In this document: one piece after another, positions 17,994-28,318 of the stretch
How the letters are laid out: each line of letters starts with the position of its first letter
How positions within the stretch are numbered: the stretch's first letter is position 1
Source: Gemmata massiliana
GTDB taxonomy: Bacteria > Planctomycetota > Planctomycetia > Gemmatales > Gemmataceae
Direction: 5' to 3'
NCBI RefSeq assembly: GCF_901538265.1
Contig: NZ_LR593886.1
Span: 1,612,001 to 1,676,000 of the forward strand
DNA length: 64,000 nt
Position numbers and translations under genes: made by a program
The notes under the pieces: model-generated
Told to the model about the DNA's origin: nothing
Databases searched by the model: none
What the model saw: only the letters and a program-made list of their open reading frames with translations

Positions 17994-18716
17994 CTAGATC
18001 CCTTCTTGCCCCGTGAGCTGCACGAAGATGTCTTCGAGCGGCTTGTTTCGGTGCCGCTTGCGCACCGCGGCGAGCGACCCGTCCTCGACCACCTGGCCCT
18101 GGTAGATCACGATCACCGAGTCGCACGTCGCCTCGACCTCGCTCAGGATGTGCGTGGACAGCAGCATCGTGTGGACCTCGCCGAGTTCGCGCATCAGCTT
18201 GCGGGTCTCGCGGATCTGCGTCGGGTCGAGGCCCGCGGTCGGTTCGTCGAGGATGAGCACGGGCGGGTCGGCGAGGAGCGCGTCGGCCAGCCCAACGCGC
18301 TGTCGGTACCCCTTCGAGAGCGTGCCGATGATTTGCCGGCTCACGTCCTTGAGCCAGCAGCGTTCGAGGACGAACCCGAGGCGCGCCTTGCACTCTTTCC
18401 GGCTCAGGCCCTTCAGCCCGCCGCGGAAGCGGAGGTACTCGTCGACGCGCATGTCGGTGTAGAGCGGGCAGCTTTCGGGCATGTACCCGATGCGCCGCCG
18501 GGCCGCGATCGGGTCCCAGAACACGTCCTTGCCGTCGATGGTGGCCTTGCCCGAACTGGCGGTGAGGAACCCGGCCAGAATCCGCATCGTGGTGGATTTG
18601 CCGGCCCCGTTGGGGCCGAGGAACCCGACCACCTGACCCTTCTCGACCTGGAACGACACGTCCCGCACGGCGTGGTACTCGCCGTAATACTTCGTCAGGT
18701 GTTCGACGACGATCAT
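17994..18716 (-). CDS. ABC transporter ATP-binding protein (GldA-like)
   Basis: A 240-residue ABC ATPase. Walker A GPNGAGKS (~36-43), Q-loop around RRIGYMPESCPLYTDM, signature LSKGYRQRVGLADAL, Walker B ILILDEPTAGLDP (as VLILDEP) and H-loop STHI are all intact. The 'LSKGYRQRVGLAxAL' signature is typical of the GldA / CcmA-like subclass that works with ABC-2 permeases. The start at 18716 matches the family N-terminus (MIVVEHLTKYYG); a longer in-frame start at 18785 is not supported. It is the first gene of the four-gene operon running to 9787. Confidence 0.93.
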   Translation of the reverse strand: MIVVEHLTKYYGEYHAVRDVSFQVEKGQVVGFLGPNGAGKSTTMRILAGFLTASSGKATIDGKDVFWDPIAARRRIGYMPESCPLYTDMRVDEYLRFRGGLKGLSRKECKARLGFVLERCWLKDVSRQIIGTLSKGYRQRVGLADALLADPPVLILDEPTAGLDPTQIRETRKLMRELGEVHTMLLSTHILSEVEATCDSVIVIYQGQVVEDGSLAAVRKRHRNKPLEDIFVQLTGQEGI

Positions 18717-18849
18717 GTCGTGCCCTTCGTCTACTCGCGTGCGGCCGTCTGCTACACGGTTAAGGCGCGACACGAAACGCGGCAAGGGCGCGGGGCCGAG
18801 AGGTTACGGTGAAATGCTCGTGGGACAGAAATCGAGCGGTGAAATTGGA

Positions 18850-18892
18850 GCACCGCCCGGGCACAATCCGATGGGGTGAACCCGGGCGGTGC
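18850..18892 (-). terminator. stem-loop after the Tat-exported protein gene
   Basis: Perfect 12-bp arms, GCACCGCCCGGG at 18850-18861 and CCCGGGCGGTGC at 18881-18892, with a 19-base loop. It begins 8 bases after the stop of the minus-strand gene at 18901, and the DNA beyond reads CTCCAATTTC, a weak T-tract. It separates that gene from the ABC operon. Confidence 0.6.
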
Positions 18893-18900
18893 GGGCTGAA

Positions 18901-20112
18901 TCAAGCCGCCGCCCACCGTACTTGCCACTCCCACTTACCGCCGTTCCCGGACACCCAGAACGAGTGTGCCGGTCCGTGGGTCGCGCCGTTGGCCCAGATC
19001 GGCGGCTGTTTGATGTGGAACTTCAGCCACACCGGGACCGGGAACACGTCGTCTTTCAGCCACTTCGCGATCAGGTCGCCCAGTTTGCCCAGCAGCCAGC
19101 CGAGCACCTTGCCCAGAATTTGCCCGAGGATCGCACCGAACTCCGGCATGCTGATGAGCGTTCCCAGGGCCACGCCGGCCTTCGCCGCCGCCGCGGGTAA
19201 CTCCTTCGCCAGCCATTCTTTCACTTTCTTCACGGCCTTATCGATCACGTCCGCGTACCCGCCCCCGACGTCGTGCTCGAACGGGATGAAGCAGAACCCG
19301 CCGGACTTGGGGAGCGTGTGGGTCAGGGTTAGGTCGAAGGTCGTGAGCGTCTTCGGCGGCGAGTACGTCTTCTTTTGCCCCTTCTTGAAATCGCCCAGCG
19401 AAATGGCGCTGATCTTCTGGGCGGTACCGTTGGTGCTCAGCCGAATCCCCGACATTCGGACCTCGTCCTTACCGATCGGGTCTTGAGTGTTGGGCACCTT
19501 GAAGTTGAGTAACTGGAGGGCCATCTTGTTCACGGCGCCGGCCGCGGCCGGCGCGGGTGCCGCTTTCATCTTCCCCGCGGCTTCGAGAGCCTTCACCTGT
19601 TTTGCCAGATCCCCGTCGAACACGTCCTCCAGCATCGCCTTCGACACGAGTGGCGCGCGGGTCCGGAGGTGCTTCGCGTATTGGGCTTCGACGGACACGT
19701 CTCCGTGCGGGTCGATGTCGGGGAGCCGGGAGAACCGTGCCTTCCGCGCGGGTGCGAGTTCGGCCGATGCACGAGCGGCCGAGTCGAACGCGACCTTCCG
19801 CAGTTCGGGCTTCAGGTTGTCGGCCCAGGTAAAGACGGCCTTCTGGAACTCGCTCGCTCCCGCGAGCGCGAACTTCTTCTCGTCCGCCCGGTGAGCCAGT
19901 GCTGCTTGGGCTTCCAGTTGGAGCGCCTGCGCCAGTTCCTCTGCTAACGGCTTCCAGGCGTCTTCGAGCGCCCGGGGATCGACTGCTACCACCTCTGGCT
20001 CGACGGCCAAGAGCCACGACCCGCACGACAGAGCCGCGGTACCGGCGACCGCCCCACCGAGGAACCGGCGCCGATCGAACCCCGAACTATTTCCAGTTGT
20101 TGAGTGACTCAC
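18901..20112 (-). CDS. Tat-exported protein with hydrophobic amphipathic C-terminal region
   Basis: A 403-residue protein of unknown family. A GTG start at 20112 gives VSHSTTGNSS followed by a Tat motif FDRRRFLGG and a hydrophobic core (~16-35). The mature N-terminal half is Ala/Lys/Glu-rich and helical (~40-190). A beta-rich middle part contains MALQLLNFKVPNTQDPIG and a region speaking of a folded domain (FDLTLTHTLPKSGGFCF). Near residues 300-370 there is a run of amphipathic and hydrophobic helices (ELPAAAAKAGVALGTLISMP then ILGQILGKVLGWLLGKLGDL), unusual in an exported protein, followed by a Trp-rich end. No catalytic motif is visible. It is transcribed after pnp but behind a strong terminator. 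Confidence 0.75.
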   Translation of the reverse strand: MSHSTTGNSSGFDRRRFLGGAVAGTAALSCGSWLLAVEPEVVAVDPRALEDAWKPLAEELAQALQLEAQAALAHRADEKKFALAGASEFQKAVFTWADNLKPELRKVAFDSAARASAELAPARKARFSRLPDIDPHGDVSVEAQYAKHLRTRAPLVSKAMLEDVFDGDLAKQVKALEAAGKMKAAPAPAAAGAVNKMALQLLNFKVPNTQDPIGKDEVRMSGIRLSTNGTAQKISAISLGDFKKGQKKTYSPPKTLTTFDLTLTHTLPKSGGFCFIPFEHDVGGGYADVIDKAVKKVKEWLAKELPAAAAKAGVALGTLISMPEFGAILGQILGKVLGWLLGKLGDLIAKWLKDDVFPVPVWLKFHIKQPPIWANGATHGPAHSFWVSGNGGKWEWQVRWAAA

Positions 20113-20419
20113 GATGTTGTTCCGAAACGGGCATGGAAGAGGTGCCGGCTGCTTGCCCGCGTTGCGGGCCGGCAGAGCTGGGCTTTTGTTACCGCTCGGA
20201 AAGTAGAATGGGCGGATTTGTCCGAACTTGCCCAAAATAGCGGATTTTATCAATTGCTCGGTTGAGCCATTTAAGGTGGCGAATGCTCGCGTGAGCGCGA
20301 GTTCTATTGAGCGGTGGGTCGGGCAAGAGAAGTGTGTCCGGGCCAACCGACCGGGTTGTGGCGTGGCTCGCGAAGTAAACGAAACTGGGGGCCGAAGCCC
20401 CCAGTGCGTCGCTCACACT
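20113..20419. other. 307-base region between pnp and the Tat protein gene
   Basis: Contains the pnp terminator (20375-20404). The stretch 20200-20300 is AT-richer than the genes around it and probably holds the promoter for the minus-strand gene starting at 20112. A short palindrome GCCCGC-GTT-GCGGGC lies near 20154. No gene seen. Confidence 0.45.
20375..20404 (-). terminator. intrinsic terminator of the rpsO-pnp operon
   Basis: On the minus strand, 16 bases after the pnp stop, the sequence reads CTGGGGGC-TTCG-GCCCCCAG, an 8-bp GC-rich stem closed by a TTCG tetraloop, then TTTCGTTTACTT. Stem, stable tetraloop and T-rich tail are the textbook form of a Rho-independent terminator. Confidence 0.9.
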
Positions 20420-22687
<2,268 letters not shown>

Positions 22688-22849
22688 GGATGTGACCCTT
22701 TCCGTTTTGCCGGCAGGAGCGTCTCTTGGGTCGAAATACGTAGAATCGAGGAGTCGTAAAATCGAATCCGTGCGGCTGACGACGCGACCGTGATTGCGAT
22801 TTTACGACTTTCGACTGTACGACATTCAACGCACCGCTGTAAGGCGGAG

Positions 22850-23119
22850 CTATTTGCGGAGCCCGAGCTTACCGATAACCGCCAGGTAGCGGTTGCGATC
22901 GGTCTGGCGCAGATACTTGAGCAGATCGGCACGTTGGCTGACCTGCTTCAACAGCCCGCGCCGGCTGGAGAAGTCCTTCTTGTGCGCCCGCATGTGCTCG
23001 GTAAGGGAGGTGATCCGCTTGGTGAGCAAAGCGATTTGCACTTCGGGCGACCCGGTATCCGTATCGTCCCGCCGGAACTGGGTAATGAGTCCGGACTTCT
23101 CTTCCTTCGTGATCGACAT
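22850..23119 (-). CDS. rpsO: 30S ribosomal protein S15
   Basis: An 89-residue ribosomal protein that binds 16S rRNA helices near the central domain and helps form the small subunit platform. The full length and the motifs [37 protein letters not shown] and [20 protein letters not shown] are exactly those of S15. It is the first gene of the rpsO-pnp pair. In other bacteria S15 autoregulates its own translation through its mRNA leader; such a structure is not evident by eye here. Confidence 0.98.
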   Translation of the reverse strand: MSITKEEKSGLITQFRRDDTDTGSPEVQIALLTKRITSLTEHMRAHKKDFSSRRGLLKQVSQRADLLKYLRQTDRNRYLAVIGKLGLRK

Positions 23120-23407
23120 CGTCCCGGTCTCCGCTTCCTCCGCCGCGTCGCACTCCTGCCATCAGTTACGAAACGACGTTTACGTTACACACTCTTTCTG
23201 GATTTATGCAATGTACCGGCACCCGACTAGGTGACAAGAGGGGAAAAAGCGCCGCGGACCCGGTACTCCCCCTCACCTCCCGCTTGTTTCCTAAAAAGAG
23301 AGGGAGAATAAGACCTCAGACGAATTTCCCCCGGCCCGGTGCTTCCCAGAGAGCCGGGACTGCTTTGGTACCCTCCCCGACGCCCCTCAAAACGAGGCCG
23401 ACCCGCG

Positions 23408-24529
23408 ATGCACCCCGCTTACACCCTTTCTGACGCCGCGACCGTGTTCAGCCCGGCGCTGGTGTTCTTCCCGGAACTGATCCGCCAGAACATCGCGCGC
23501 GTGACCGAAATGGCCGGCGGCCCTGCACGCCTCAGGCCGCACGTGAAGACACACAAGACGATCGAGATCGCGAAAATGCTCCTCGACGCGGGCGTGACCA
23601 AGCACAAGTGCGCCACCATCGCCGAAGCCGAGATGCTCGCGAGCGCCGGTGCGCCCGATGTGCTGATCGCGTACCCGCTGGTGGGGCCGAACATCGAGCG
23701 GGCGGGCGCCCTGATTCGCAAATTCCCCGGCACGCGGTTCTCCGCGCTCATCGATGACCCGGACATGACCCGCGCGCTTTCTTCCGCCATAAAAGCGGCC
23801 GGATTGGAAATCGGGGTCGTGCTCGACCTGGACGTGGGGCAGCATCGCACGGGAATCGCGATCGGGGACGGAGCGCTTTCTCTGTATGAACTAGCCGGTT
23901 CGCTCCCCGGTTTGCGCCCGGAAGGGTTTCAGCTTTACGACGGGCACAACAACCAACCCGACCGGGCCGAGCGCGAGAAGGCCGTGCGCGAGTTCATTCA
24001 GCCGGTGCTGGAGTTGCGCGCGAAAGCGGAGGGGAAGGGGATTCCGGTTCCGCGGCTCGTGTGTGGCGGGACGCCGAGTTTCCCGGTTTACGCCGCCATA
24101 ACCGATGTGCCGGGGATCGAGTGCTCGCCGGGCACGTTCGTGCTGCACGACGCGGGGTACGGGCCGAAGTACGCGGACCTCGCCGGCATCACCCCGGCCG
24201 CGGTGCTCGTGACCCGCGTAGTCAGCCGGCCGACCGCGAACCGCGTGACGCTCGATCTGGGGAATAAGGCGGTCGCGGCCGACCCGGTGCTGGAGAAGCG
24301 CGTGACGCTGCTCGATTTCCCGGAGTACAAGACCGTCGGCCACAACGAGGAGCACCTCATCGTCGAAACGGCGGGGGCGTCCGCGTACAAGCCGGGCGAC
24401 GTGGTTTACGCGCTTCCCGGGCACATCTGCCCGACGGTCGCACTGCACAACCACGTCCTCATTGCGGATGGGGGGAAGGTCGTGGGCCGGTGGGACGTGG
24501 CCTCGCGTGTCCGCGTGCTGACCGTGTGA
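23408..24529 (+). CDS. DSD1-family PLP enzyme (D-threonine aldolase / D-serine dehydratase-like)
   Basis: A 373-residue fold-type III PLP enzyme. The alanine-racemase-like N-terminal barrel carries the PLP lysine in RLRPHVKTHKTIEIAKM; downstream GVVLDLDVGQHRTGI and EGFQLYDGHNN line the cofactor site. The C-terminal domain ends with the metal-binding pattern HNEEHLIVE ... GHICPTVALHNHVLI, with His and Cys ligands as in DSD1 (D-serine dehydratase) and D-threonine aldolase. It acts on a D-amino acid or a beta-hydroxy D-amino acid; the exact reaction is not readable. Alone on the plus strand, ended by the stem-loop at 24555. Confidence 0.88.
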   Translation: MHPAYTLSDAATVFSPALVFFPELIRQNIARVTEMAGGPARLRPHVKTHKTIEIAKMLLDAGVTKHKCATIAEAEMLASAGAPDVLIAYPLVGPNIERAGALIRKFPGTRFSALIDDPDMTRALSSAIKAAGLEIGVVLDLDVGQHRTGIAIGDGALSLYELAGSLPGLRPEGFQLYDGHNNQPDRAEREKAVREFIQPVLELRAKAEGKGIPVPRLVCGGTPSFPVYAAITDVPGIECSPGTFVLHDAGYGPKYADLAGITPAAVLVTRVVSRPTANRVTLDLGNKAVAADPVLEKRVTLLDFPEYKTVGHNEEHLIVETAGASAYKPGDVVYALPGHICPTVALHNHVLIADGGKVVGRWDVASRVRVLTV

Positions 24530-24554
24530 GGTGCCGGGGGAATGGCTGTGTGTG

Positions 24555-24580
24555 CCCGCGCGTTATCAGAAACGCGCGGG
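24555..24580. terminator. stem-loop between convergent genes
   Basis: A perfect 10-bp GC-rich stem (CCCGCGCGTT at 24555-24564, AACGCGCGGG at 24571-24580) with a 6-base loop, in the 61-base gap between the DSD1 gene and the convergent DUF1080 gene. Likely shared terminator; no T-run is visible on either side. Confidence 0.65.
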
Positions 24581-24590
24581 GCGACGGGCT

Positions 24591-25223
24591 TCACTTCTTC
24601 GCGGGCAGTTCTTCGATCGTGATGTTCTTGTAGAAGGCCTTCGCTTTTGCGCCGCCGTGGATCTGGAGCCCGATCACGCCACCGCGCTCGATTTTGTCGT
24701 CGGCTTCCGTGTAGTCTACGGTGAGCGTGCCGTTGAGCCACAGCTTGATGTGCGGCCCTTCGCACCGGATCACGTACTCGTTCCAGTCGTCGTGCTTCAC
24801 CAGTTTCTCGATCACGTCCTTCGCGGGCTTCGCGAGGATCTTGTTTCGGCGGCTCTCGTCGTACAGCGCACCCCAATAGTCCTGACCCGCATCCGCCTGA
24901 TAGCCGCTCACTTCGTGGTCGTTCGGGATGCGCTTGGTGCGGAACTGCACGCCCGCGTTGGCCTTGGCCTTCTCCCCGGCGAGCTTGAACGTGACCTTCA
25001 GCTCGAAGTCCGTGTAGGTCTTCTTCGTGCAGAGGAACTCGTTTCGCGGAACAACGGTATCGAGTGTTCCGCCGGTGATGCACCCGTCCTCGACCTTCCA
25101 GGTCTTCGCGGTATCGCCCTCCCAGCCGGTGAGGTCTTTGCCGTTAAAGAGAGTAACTGGCTTCTCGGCAGCAACAGCCGTGATCGGGAGCATCAAAAAC
25201 AGCGCGGAGAGGGTGAACTTCAT
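24591..25223 (-). CDS. DUF1080 (3-keto-disaccharide hydrolase-like) secreted protein
   Basis: A 210-residue exported protein with a signal peptide (MKFTLSALFLMLPITAVAA-E). It begins VTLFNGKDLTGWEGD and contains DWNEYVIRCEGPHIKLWLNG and GGVIGLQIHGG, the standard DUF1080 (concanavalin-like lectin/glucanase fold) motifs. Relatives are abundant in planctomycetes and some hydrolyse 3-keto-glycosides; substrate here is unknown. A short remnant of a related gene sits at 25968-26021. The ATG at 25223 gives the signal peptide; a start at 25250 would add an unlikely prefix. Confidence 0.87.
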   Translation of the reverse strand: MKFTLSALFLMLPITAVAAEKPVTLFNGKDLTGWEGDTAKTWKVEDGCITGGTLDTVVPRNEFLCTKKTYTDFELKVTFKLAGEKAKANAGVQFRTKRIPNDHEVSGYQADAGQDYWGALYDESRRNKILAKPAKDVIEKLVKHDDWNEYVIRCEGPHIKLWLNGTLTVDYTEADDKIERGGVIGLQIHGGAKAKAFYKNITIEELPAKK

Positions 25224-25282
25224 GTGATCTCCTACGACGAAAAATGGCATTCGCGGGGAACGTCAGGGCGGTGAACCGCACT

Positions 25283-25864
25283 TTACGCTTTGCCCAAGAT
25301 CGTATCAACCACCCAACAGCCGCGCACATGCTCGCCCGGTCGTCGGCAGTGGTTCAGCACATCTTCATTGTTGCAACCGGCATCCTGTAGAGCGTCGGCC
25401 AATATCGGCATCCGGTCAAAGGAACGCTCTTGGTAGATTCTCTCTGCGAGTTGCGTGACTGTGGACGTGAGCCAAGACGGGTCGAACGCGACGGGGCGGA
25501 AAGGGTTGCTGAACACTTCACGGACGAGTTTACACAGGGCAACTTCATCACGCTCTTCGCCCGCAACCCGAGCGCATTCGACTGCCTCCCAATATCCCTC
25601 CACGAGCGGTGCCCACCCGACCCGACTACCACGCTCGTTCGCATTCTCTGCAGCGAATAAGATTTCATCATCAGTCGCTCGCCCGTCAGCAGACCGTTCA
25701 ACGATGAGCAGTATTTCTTCCTCCCGTAGAGAGAGCGGTGGGTCACAACGGCGTAGAGCGGCACAGGCAAACAATTGGGCTTTTCGCTTGGAAGCCTTTT
25801 CTCCAAGGTGGTTGAGTAATCCATAGGGGTTCTTTTGCTCAGAAAGCCATTTCTTTTCGGTCAT
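25283..25864 (-). CDS. Gemmata paralogous-family protein of unknown function
   Basis: A 193-residue soluble protein. Its layout (MTEKKWLSEQKNPYGLLNHL at the start; RKAQLFACAALRRC; a variable Ala/Glu-rich middle; VFSNPFRPVAFDPSWL; MPILADALQDAGCNNEDVL; and a final HVRGCWVVDTILGKA) is one I recall from a large paralogous family in Gemmata genomes. The function is not known. Compared with common members the variable middle seems short. Solitary gene with 59 bases to the DUF1080 gene downstream on the same strand. Confidence 0.75.
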   Translation of the reverse strand: MTEKKWLSEQKNPYGLLNHLGEKASKRKAQLFACAALRRCDPPLSLREEEILLIVERSADGRATDDEILFAAENANERGSRVGWAPLVEGYWEAVECARVAGEERDEVALCKLVREVFSNPFRPVAFDPSWLTSTVTQLAERIYQERSFDRMPILADALQDAGCNNEDVLNHCRRPGEHVRGCWVVDTILGKA

Positions 25865-26242
25865 GGTTGTCCTCTACATGCCGTCGTGTACGCCGTTTTG
25901 GAATGGGCGGGAAGTATGAACTGAGAGTACCCAGCAGGGTTGGGCGGTAACATTTTTCCGATCTGGCTCACAGGAACTCGTTTCGCGGTGCGACGCTGTC
26001 GAGTACCCCGCCTCTGATTCACGGAGAATTATTTCGCTGAACAAGCTGCGCGAACGCTTCGCCGGTGACGCGCCATCACCCTTTGAGAAATTAATCGTTT
26101 GTGCTGAGATCGCACGTGAATACAGGCGCTGTTACGACAGGCGGGCTTGGTGCGAAAATTGATCGGTGATGAGTCGGTGGCTTTCGTGGCTGCGTCCGCA
26201 GTCATCGTCACTCAGACTGCGGACGCGATCCGTGGACCGATA
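25865..26242. other. 378-base intergenic region with gene debris
   Basis: No intact gene is supported. The segment 25968-26021 is a remnant of a DUF1080-like gene (listed separately). A 60-codon minus-strand frame at 26029-26211 has no ribosome binding site or family resemblance. The region separates the paralogous-family gene from the end of the liv operon. Confidence 0.5.
25968..26021 (-). pseudogene. fragment of a DUF1080-like gene
   Basis: Sixteen codons on the minus strand read IRGGVLDSVAPRNEFL and are bounded by stop codons at both ends. The intact DUF1080 protein encoded at 24591-25223 contains ITGGTLDTVVPRNEFL in the corresponding place, and the nucleotide sequences match closely over about 50 bases (for example AGGAACTCGTTTCGCGG in plus-strand view is identical). 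This looks like debris of a duplicated or recombined copy about 950 bases from the intact gene. Confidence 0.55.
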
Positions 26243-26959
26243 CTACTCGCCCAGGTAGGCTTCTCGGATGCGCGGGTCGTGCAGCAGCACGTCGGCCCGG
26301 TCGGTACAGGTGATGCGGCCGGTTTCCAAAACGTACCCGCGGTGCGCAACTTTTAGCGCCATGCGCGCGTTCTGTTCGACCAACAGTACCGACATGCCCT
26401 GCTTGTTCAGTTCGCGGATCACGTCGAAGATCTGAACTACGATTTGCGGAGCTAGCCCGAGCGAGGGTTCGTCGAGCAGGAGCAGTTTGGGTCGTGCCAT
26501 GAGCGCGCGGGCGATCGCGAGCATCTGCTGTTCGCCGCCGGAGAGTAGCCCGCCAGCTTGTGCCTGACGCTTCTCCAGAATCGGGAACATCTTGTACGCT
26601 TTTTGGATGTCCTCGCGCACGCCCTCGGGGTCGGATCGCGTGAACGCGCCCATCTCCAGGTTCTCGCGCACCGTGAGCCGCGCGAAGATCTTGCGGCCCT
26701 CCGGCGACTGCGCGAGCCCCAGGCGCACGATGTTGTGCGCGGGGATACCGGCGAGGGACTTGCCGTCGAACGTGATGCCCCCGGCGCGCGTCTTCACGAC
26801 CCCGGAGATGCACATCAGCGTCGTCGTTTTGCCGGCCCCGTTCGCCCCGATGATGGTGACGATCTCGCCCGGGTTCACCGTGAGCGAGAGCCGGTGCAGC
26901 ACGTTGATCGGGCCGTACCCGGCCTCCAGGTTGTCGACGACCAGCAGGGGGGCACTCAC
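26243..26959 (-). CDS. livF: branched-chain-type amino acid ABC transporter ATPase LivF
   Basis: A 238-residue ABC ATPase: Walker A GANGAGKT, Q-loop SPEGRKIFARLTV, signature LSGGEQQMLAIARALM, Walker B LLLLDEPSLGLAP and H-region VEQNARMAL. The 'EGRxIFxxLTVxENLxxGA' and 'SLGLAP' patterns are specific to the LivF/UrtE class of hydrophobic-amino-acid/urea transporters. The GTG start at 26959 overlaps the livG stop by 4 bases (GTGA) and follows GGAGGAA, so the two are translationally coupled. A longer in-frame open stretch to 27577 lies inside livG and is discarded. Confidence 0.93.
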   Translation of the reverse strand: MSAPLLVVDNLEAGYGPINVLHRLSLTVNPGEIVTIIGANGAGKTTTLMCISGVVKTRAGGITFDGKSLAGIPAHNIVRLGLAQSPEGRKIFARLTVRENLEMGAFTRSDPEGVREDIQKAYKMFPILEKRQAQAGGLLSGGEQQMLAIARALMARPKLLLLDEPSLGLAPQIVVQIFDVIRELNKQGMSVLLVEQNARMALKVAHRGYVLETGRITCTDRADVLLHDPRIREAYLGE

Positions 26960-28287
26960 GACACTTCCTCCTGCCCCAAGTACGCCTCGATCACCTTCGG
27001 GTCGCGGCTGATTTCGGCCGGCGTGCCCTCCGCGAGCTTCGTGCCGAAGTTCAGCACCGCTATGCGGTCGGAAATGCCCATCACGAGGTTCATGTGGTGT
27101 TCGATCAGCAGTACGGTGATGCCGCGGTCGCGGATGCGGCGGATCAGTTCCATCAGGTCCACGGTTTCGCTGGGGTTCATCCCGGCGGCTGGTTCGTCGA
27201 GCAGCAGGAGCTTCGGCTTCGTGGCGAGCGCGCGGGCGATTTCGAGTCGGCGCTGGTCGCCGTAGGGTAGGTTCTTCGCGAGGTCGTTGTGCTTGCCCGC
27301 CAGCCCGACGAACGCGAGCAGCTCGGCGGCCTGCTTTTCGGCTTCGGCCTCCTGGCGCCGGTGCCCCGGGGCGCCCAGGGCCATCAGTAACGGGTGCGAG
27401 GTCAGGGACCGGTCCAGCCCGATCAACACGTTTTCCAGAACGGTCATCGCCTGGAAGAGACGGATGTTCTGGAACGTTCGGGCAATTCCCTGCTTCGAGA
27501 TACCGTCCGGGGACCGGCGCGAGCGCCGCCAGACGACGAACGCGCCTAGTGTGCCGATCGCGAGGCCGCCCAGACACGCGAAGAGCGACACCTTTTGGTT
27601 GAACGCGATCGCGGTCCGGATGCTCGCGAGTTTGGCCGCGTCGGTTTCGTACTCGGCTTTGGTCTCGTAGTTGATGAGCACGCGCCGCGAGTCCGTGGCG
27701 AGCACAGTCACCGCGCCGGTCGGGTCGGGTTCGGCGACGGCCGTCCCGTTGGCCAGTCCGAGGTAACCGTCACGCCGGAGTTCGGCATCGGATTGGGACC
27801 GCACCCGGGCGAGAATCCGGGACTCGTCGCCGGTCGGTTTCCCGTCGGCCGTGAGCACCACCCACATCGACCCGCGCGGCATCTTCTCAACGACCAAGTC
27901 GCCGCGGATGTATCCTAGTCCGGCGGCCCACGCCTTGTTCGGGGACCACTTACCGGCGACGGCCGGGCGCTTCACCGAAGCGTACCAGAGCGATTCGACC
28001 CCGACGGCCGCCAGGAACGCGATCGCGGCCGTCACGACCCCGGCCAGCAGGCACCCCACGACGACCTTCCACGTGAACGGGCGCTCGGCAGAGTGCTCCT
28101 CGAACTGCACTCTCCCCTCGGTCGGGTGGTACAGACCGGTGATCGTGTTGAACACCGTGGTCTTACCGGCCCCGTTCGGGCCGATCAGGGAGAAAATCTG
28201 TCCGGGCTGAACCTCCAGATCCAGCGCGTTCACGGCGGTGATTCCACCGAACCGCATCGTCAAATTCGATAGCCGGAGGATGGCCAC
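26956..28287 (-). CDS. livG: LivG-type ABC ATPase with a membrane-spanning insertion
   Basis: A 443-residue protein, against ~255 for LivG. Residues 1-64 give a normal start with Walker A GPNGAGKT (36-43) and the motif TGLYHPTEGRVQF. Residues ~259-443 resume with SKQGIARTFQNIRLFQAMTV (Q-loop), signature LPYGDQRRLEIARAL (340-354), Walker B LLLLDEPAAGMNP and H-loop IEHHMN. Between them lie ~190 extra residues: a hydrophobic helix (~73-97), a ~134-residue soluble segment, and a second hydrophobic helix (~232-253) ending in RRSRR. The reading frame is continuous and coding-like, so this is not a frameshift. Both ATPase halves must be cytoplasmic, so the soluble segment is predicted to be outside the membrane. 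The catalytic motifs are all intact. It overlaps livF and follows livM by 31 bases. Confidence 0.9.
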   Translation of the reverse strand: MAILRLSNLTMRFGGITAVNALDLEVQPGQIFSLIGPNGAGKTTVFNTITGLYHPTEGRVQFEEHSAERPFTWKVVVGCLLAGVVTAAIAFLAAVGVESLWYASVKRPAVAGKWSPNKAWAAGLGYIRGDLVVEKMPRGSMWVVLTADGKPTGDESRILARVRSQSDAELRRDGYLGLANGTAVAEPDPTGAVTVLATDSRRVLINYETKAEYETDAAKLASIRTAIAFNQKVSLFACLGGLAIGTLGAFVVWRRSRRSPDGISKQGIARTFQNIRLFQAMTVLENVLIGLDRSLTSHPLLMALGAPGHRRQEAEAEKQAAELLAFVGLAGKHNDLAKNLPYGDQRRLEIARALATKPKLLLLDEPAAGMNPSETVDLMELIRRIRDRGITVLLIEHHMNLVMGISDRIAVLNFGTKLAEGTPAEISRDPKVIEAYLGQEEVS

Positions 28288-28318
28288 GGTGGCAGGTCTC
28301 GTGTCGTGGGTGGTCGGT

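Noticed and set aside
26029-26211. 60-codon minus-strand frame downstream of the DUF1080 debris
   Set aside because: No ribosome binding site, no recognisable motif, low-complexity Thr/Ala content.
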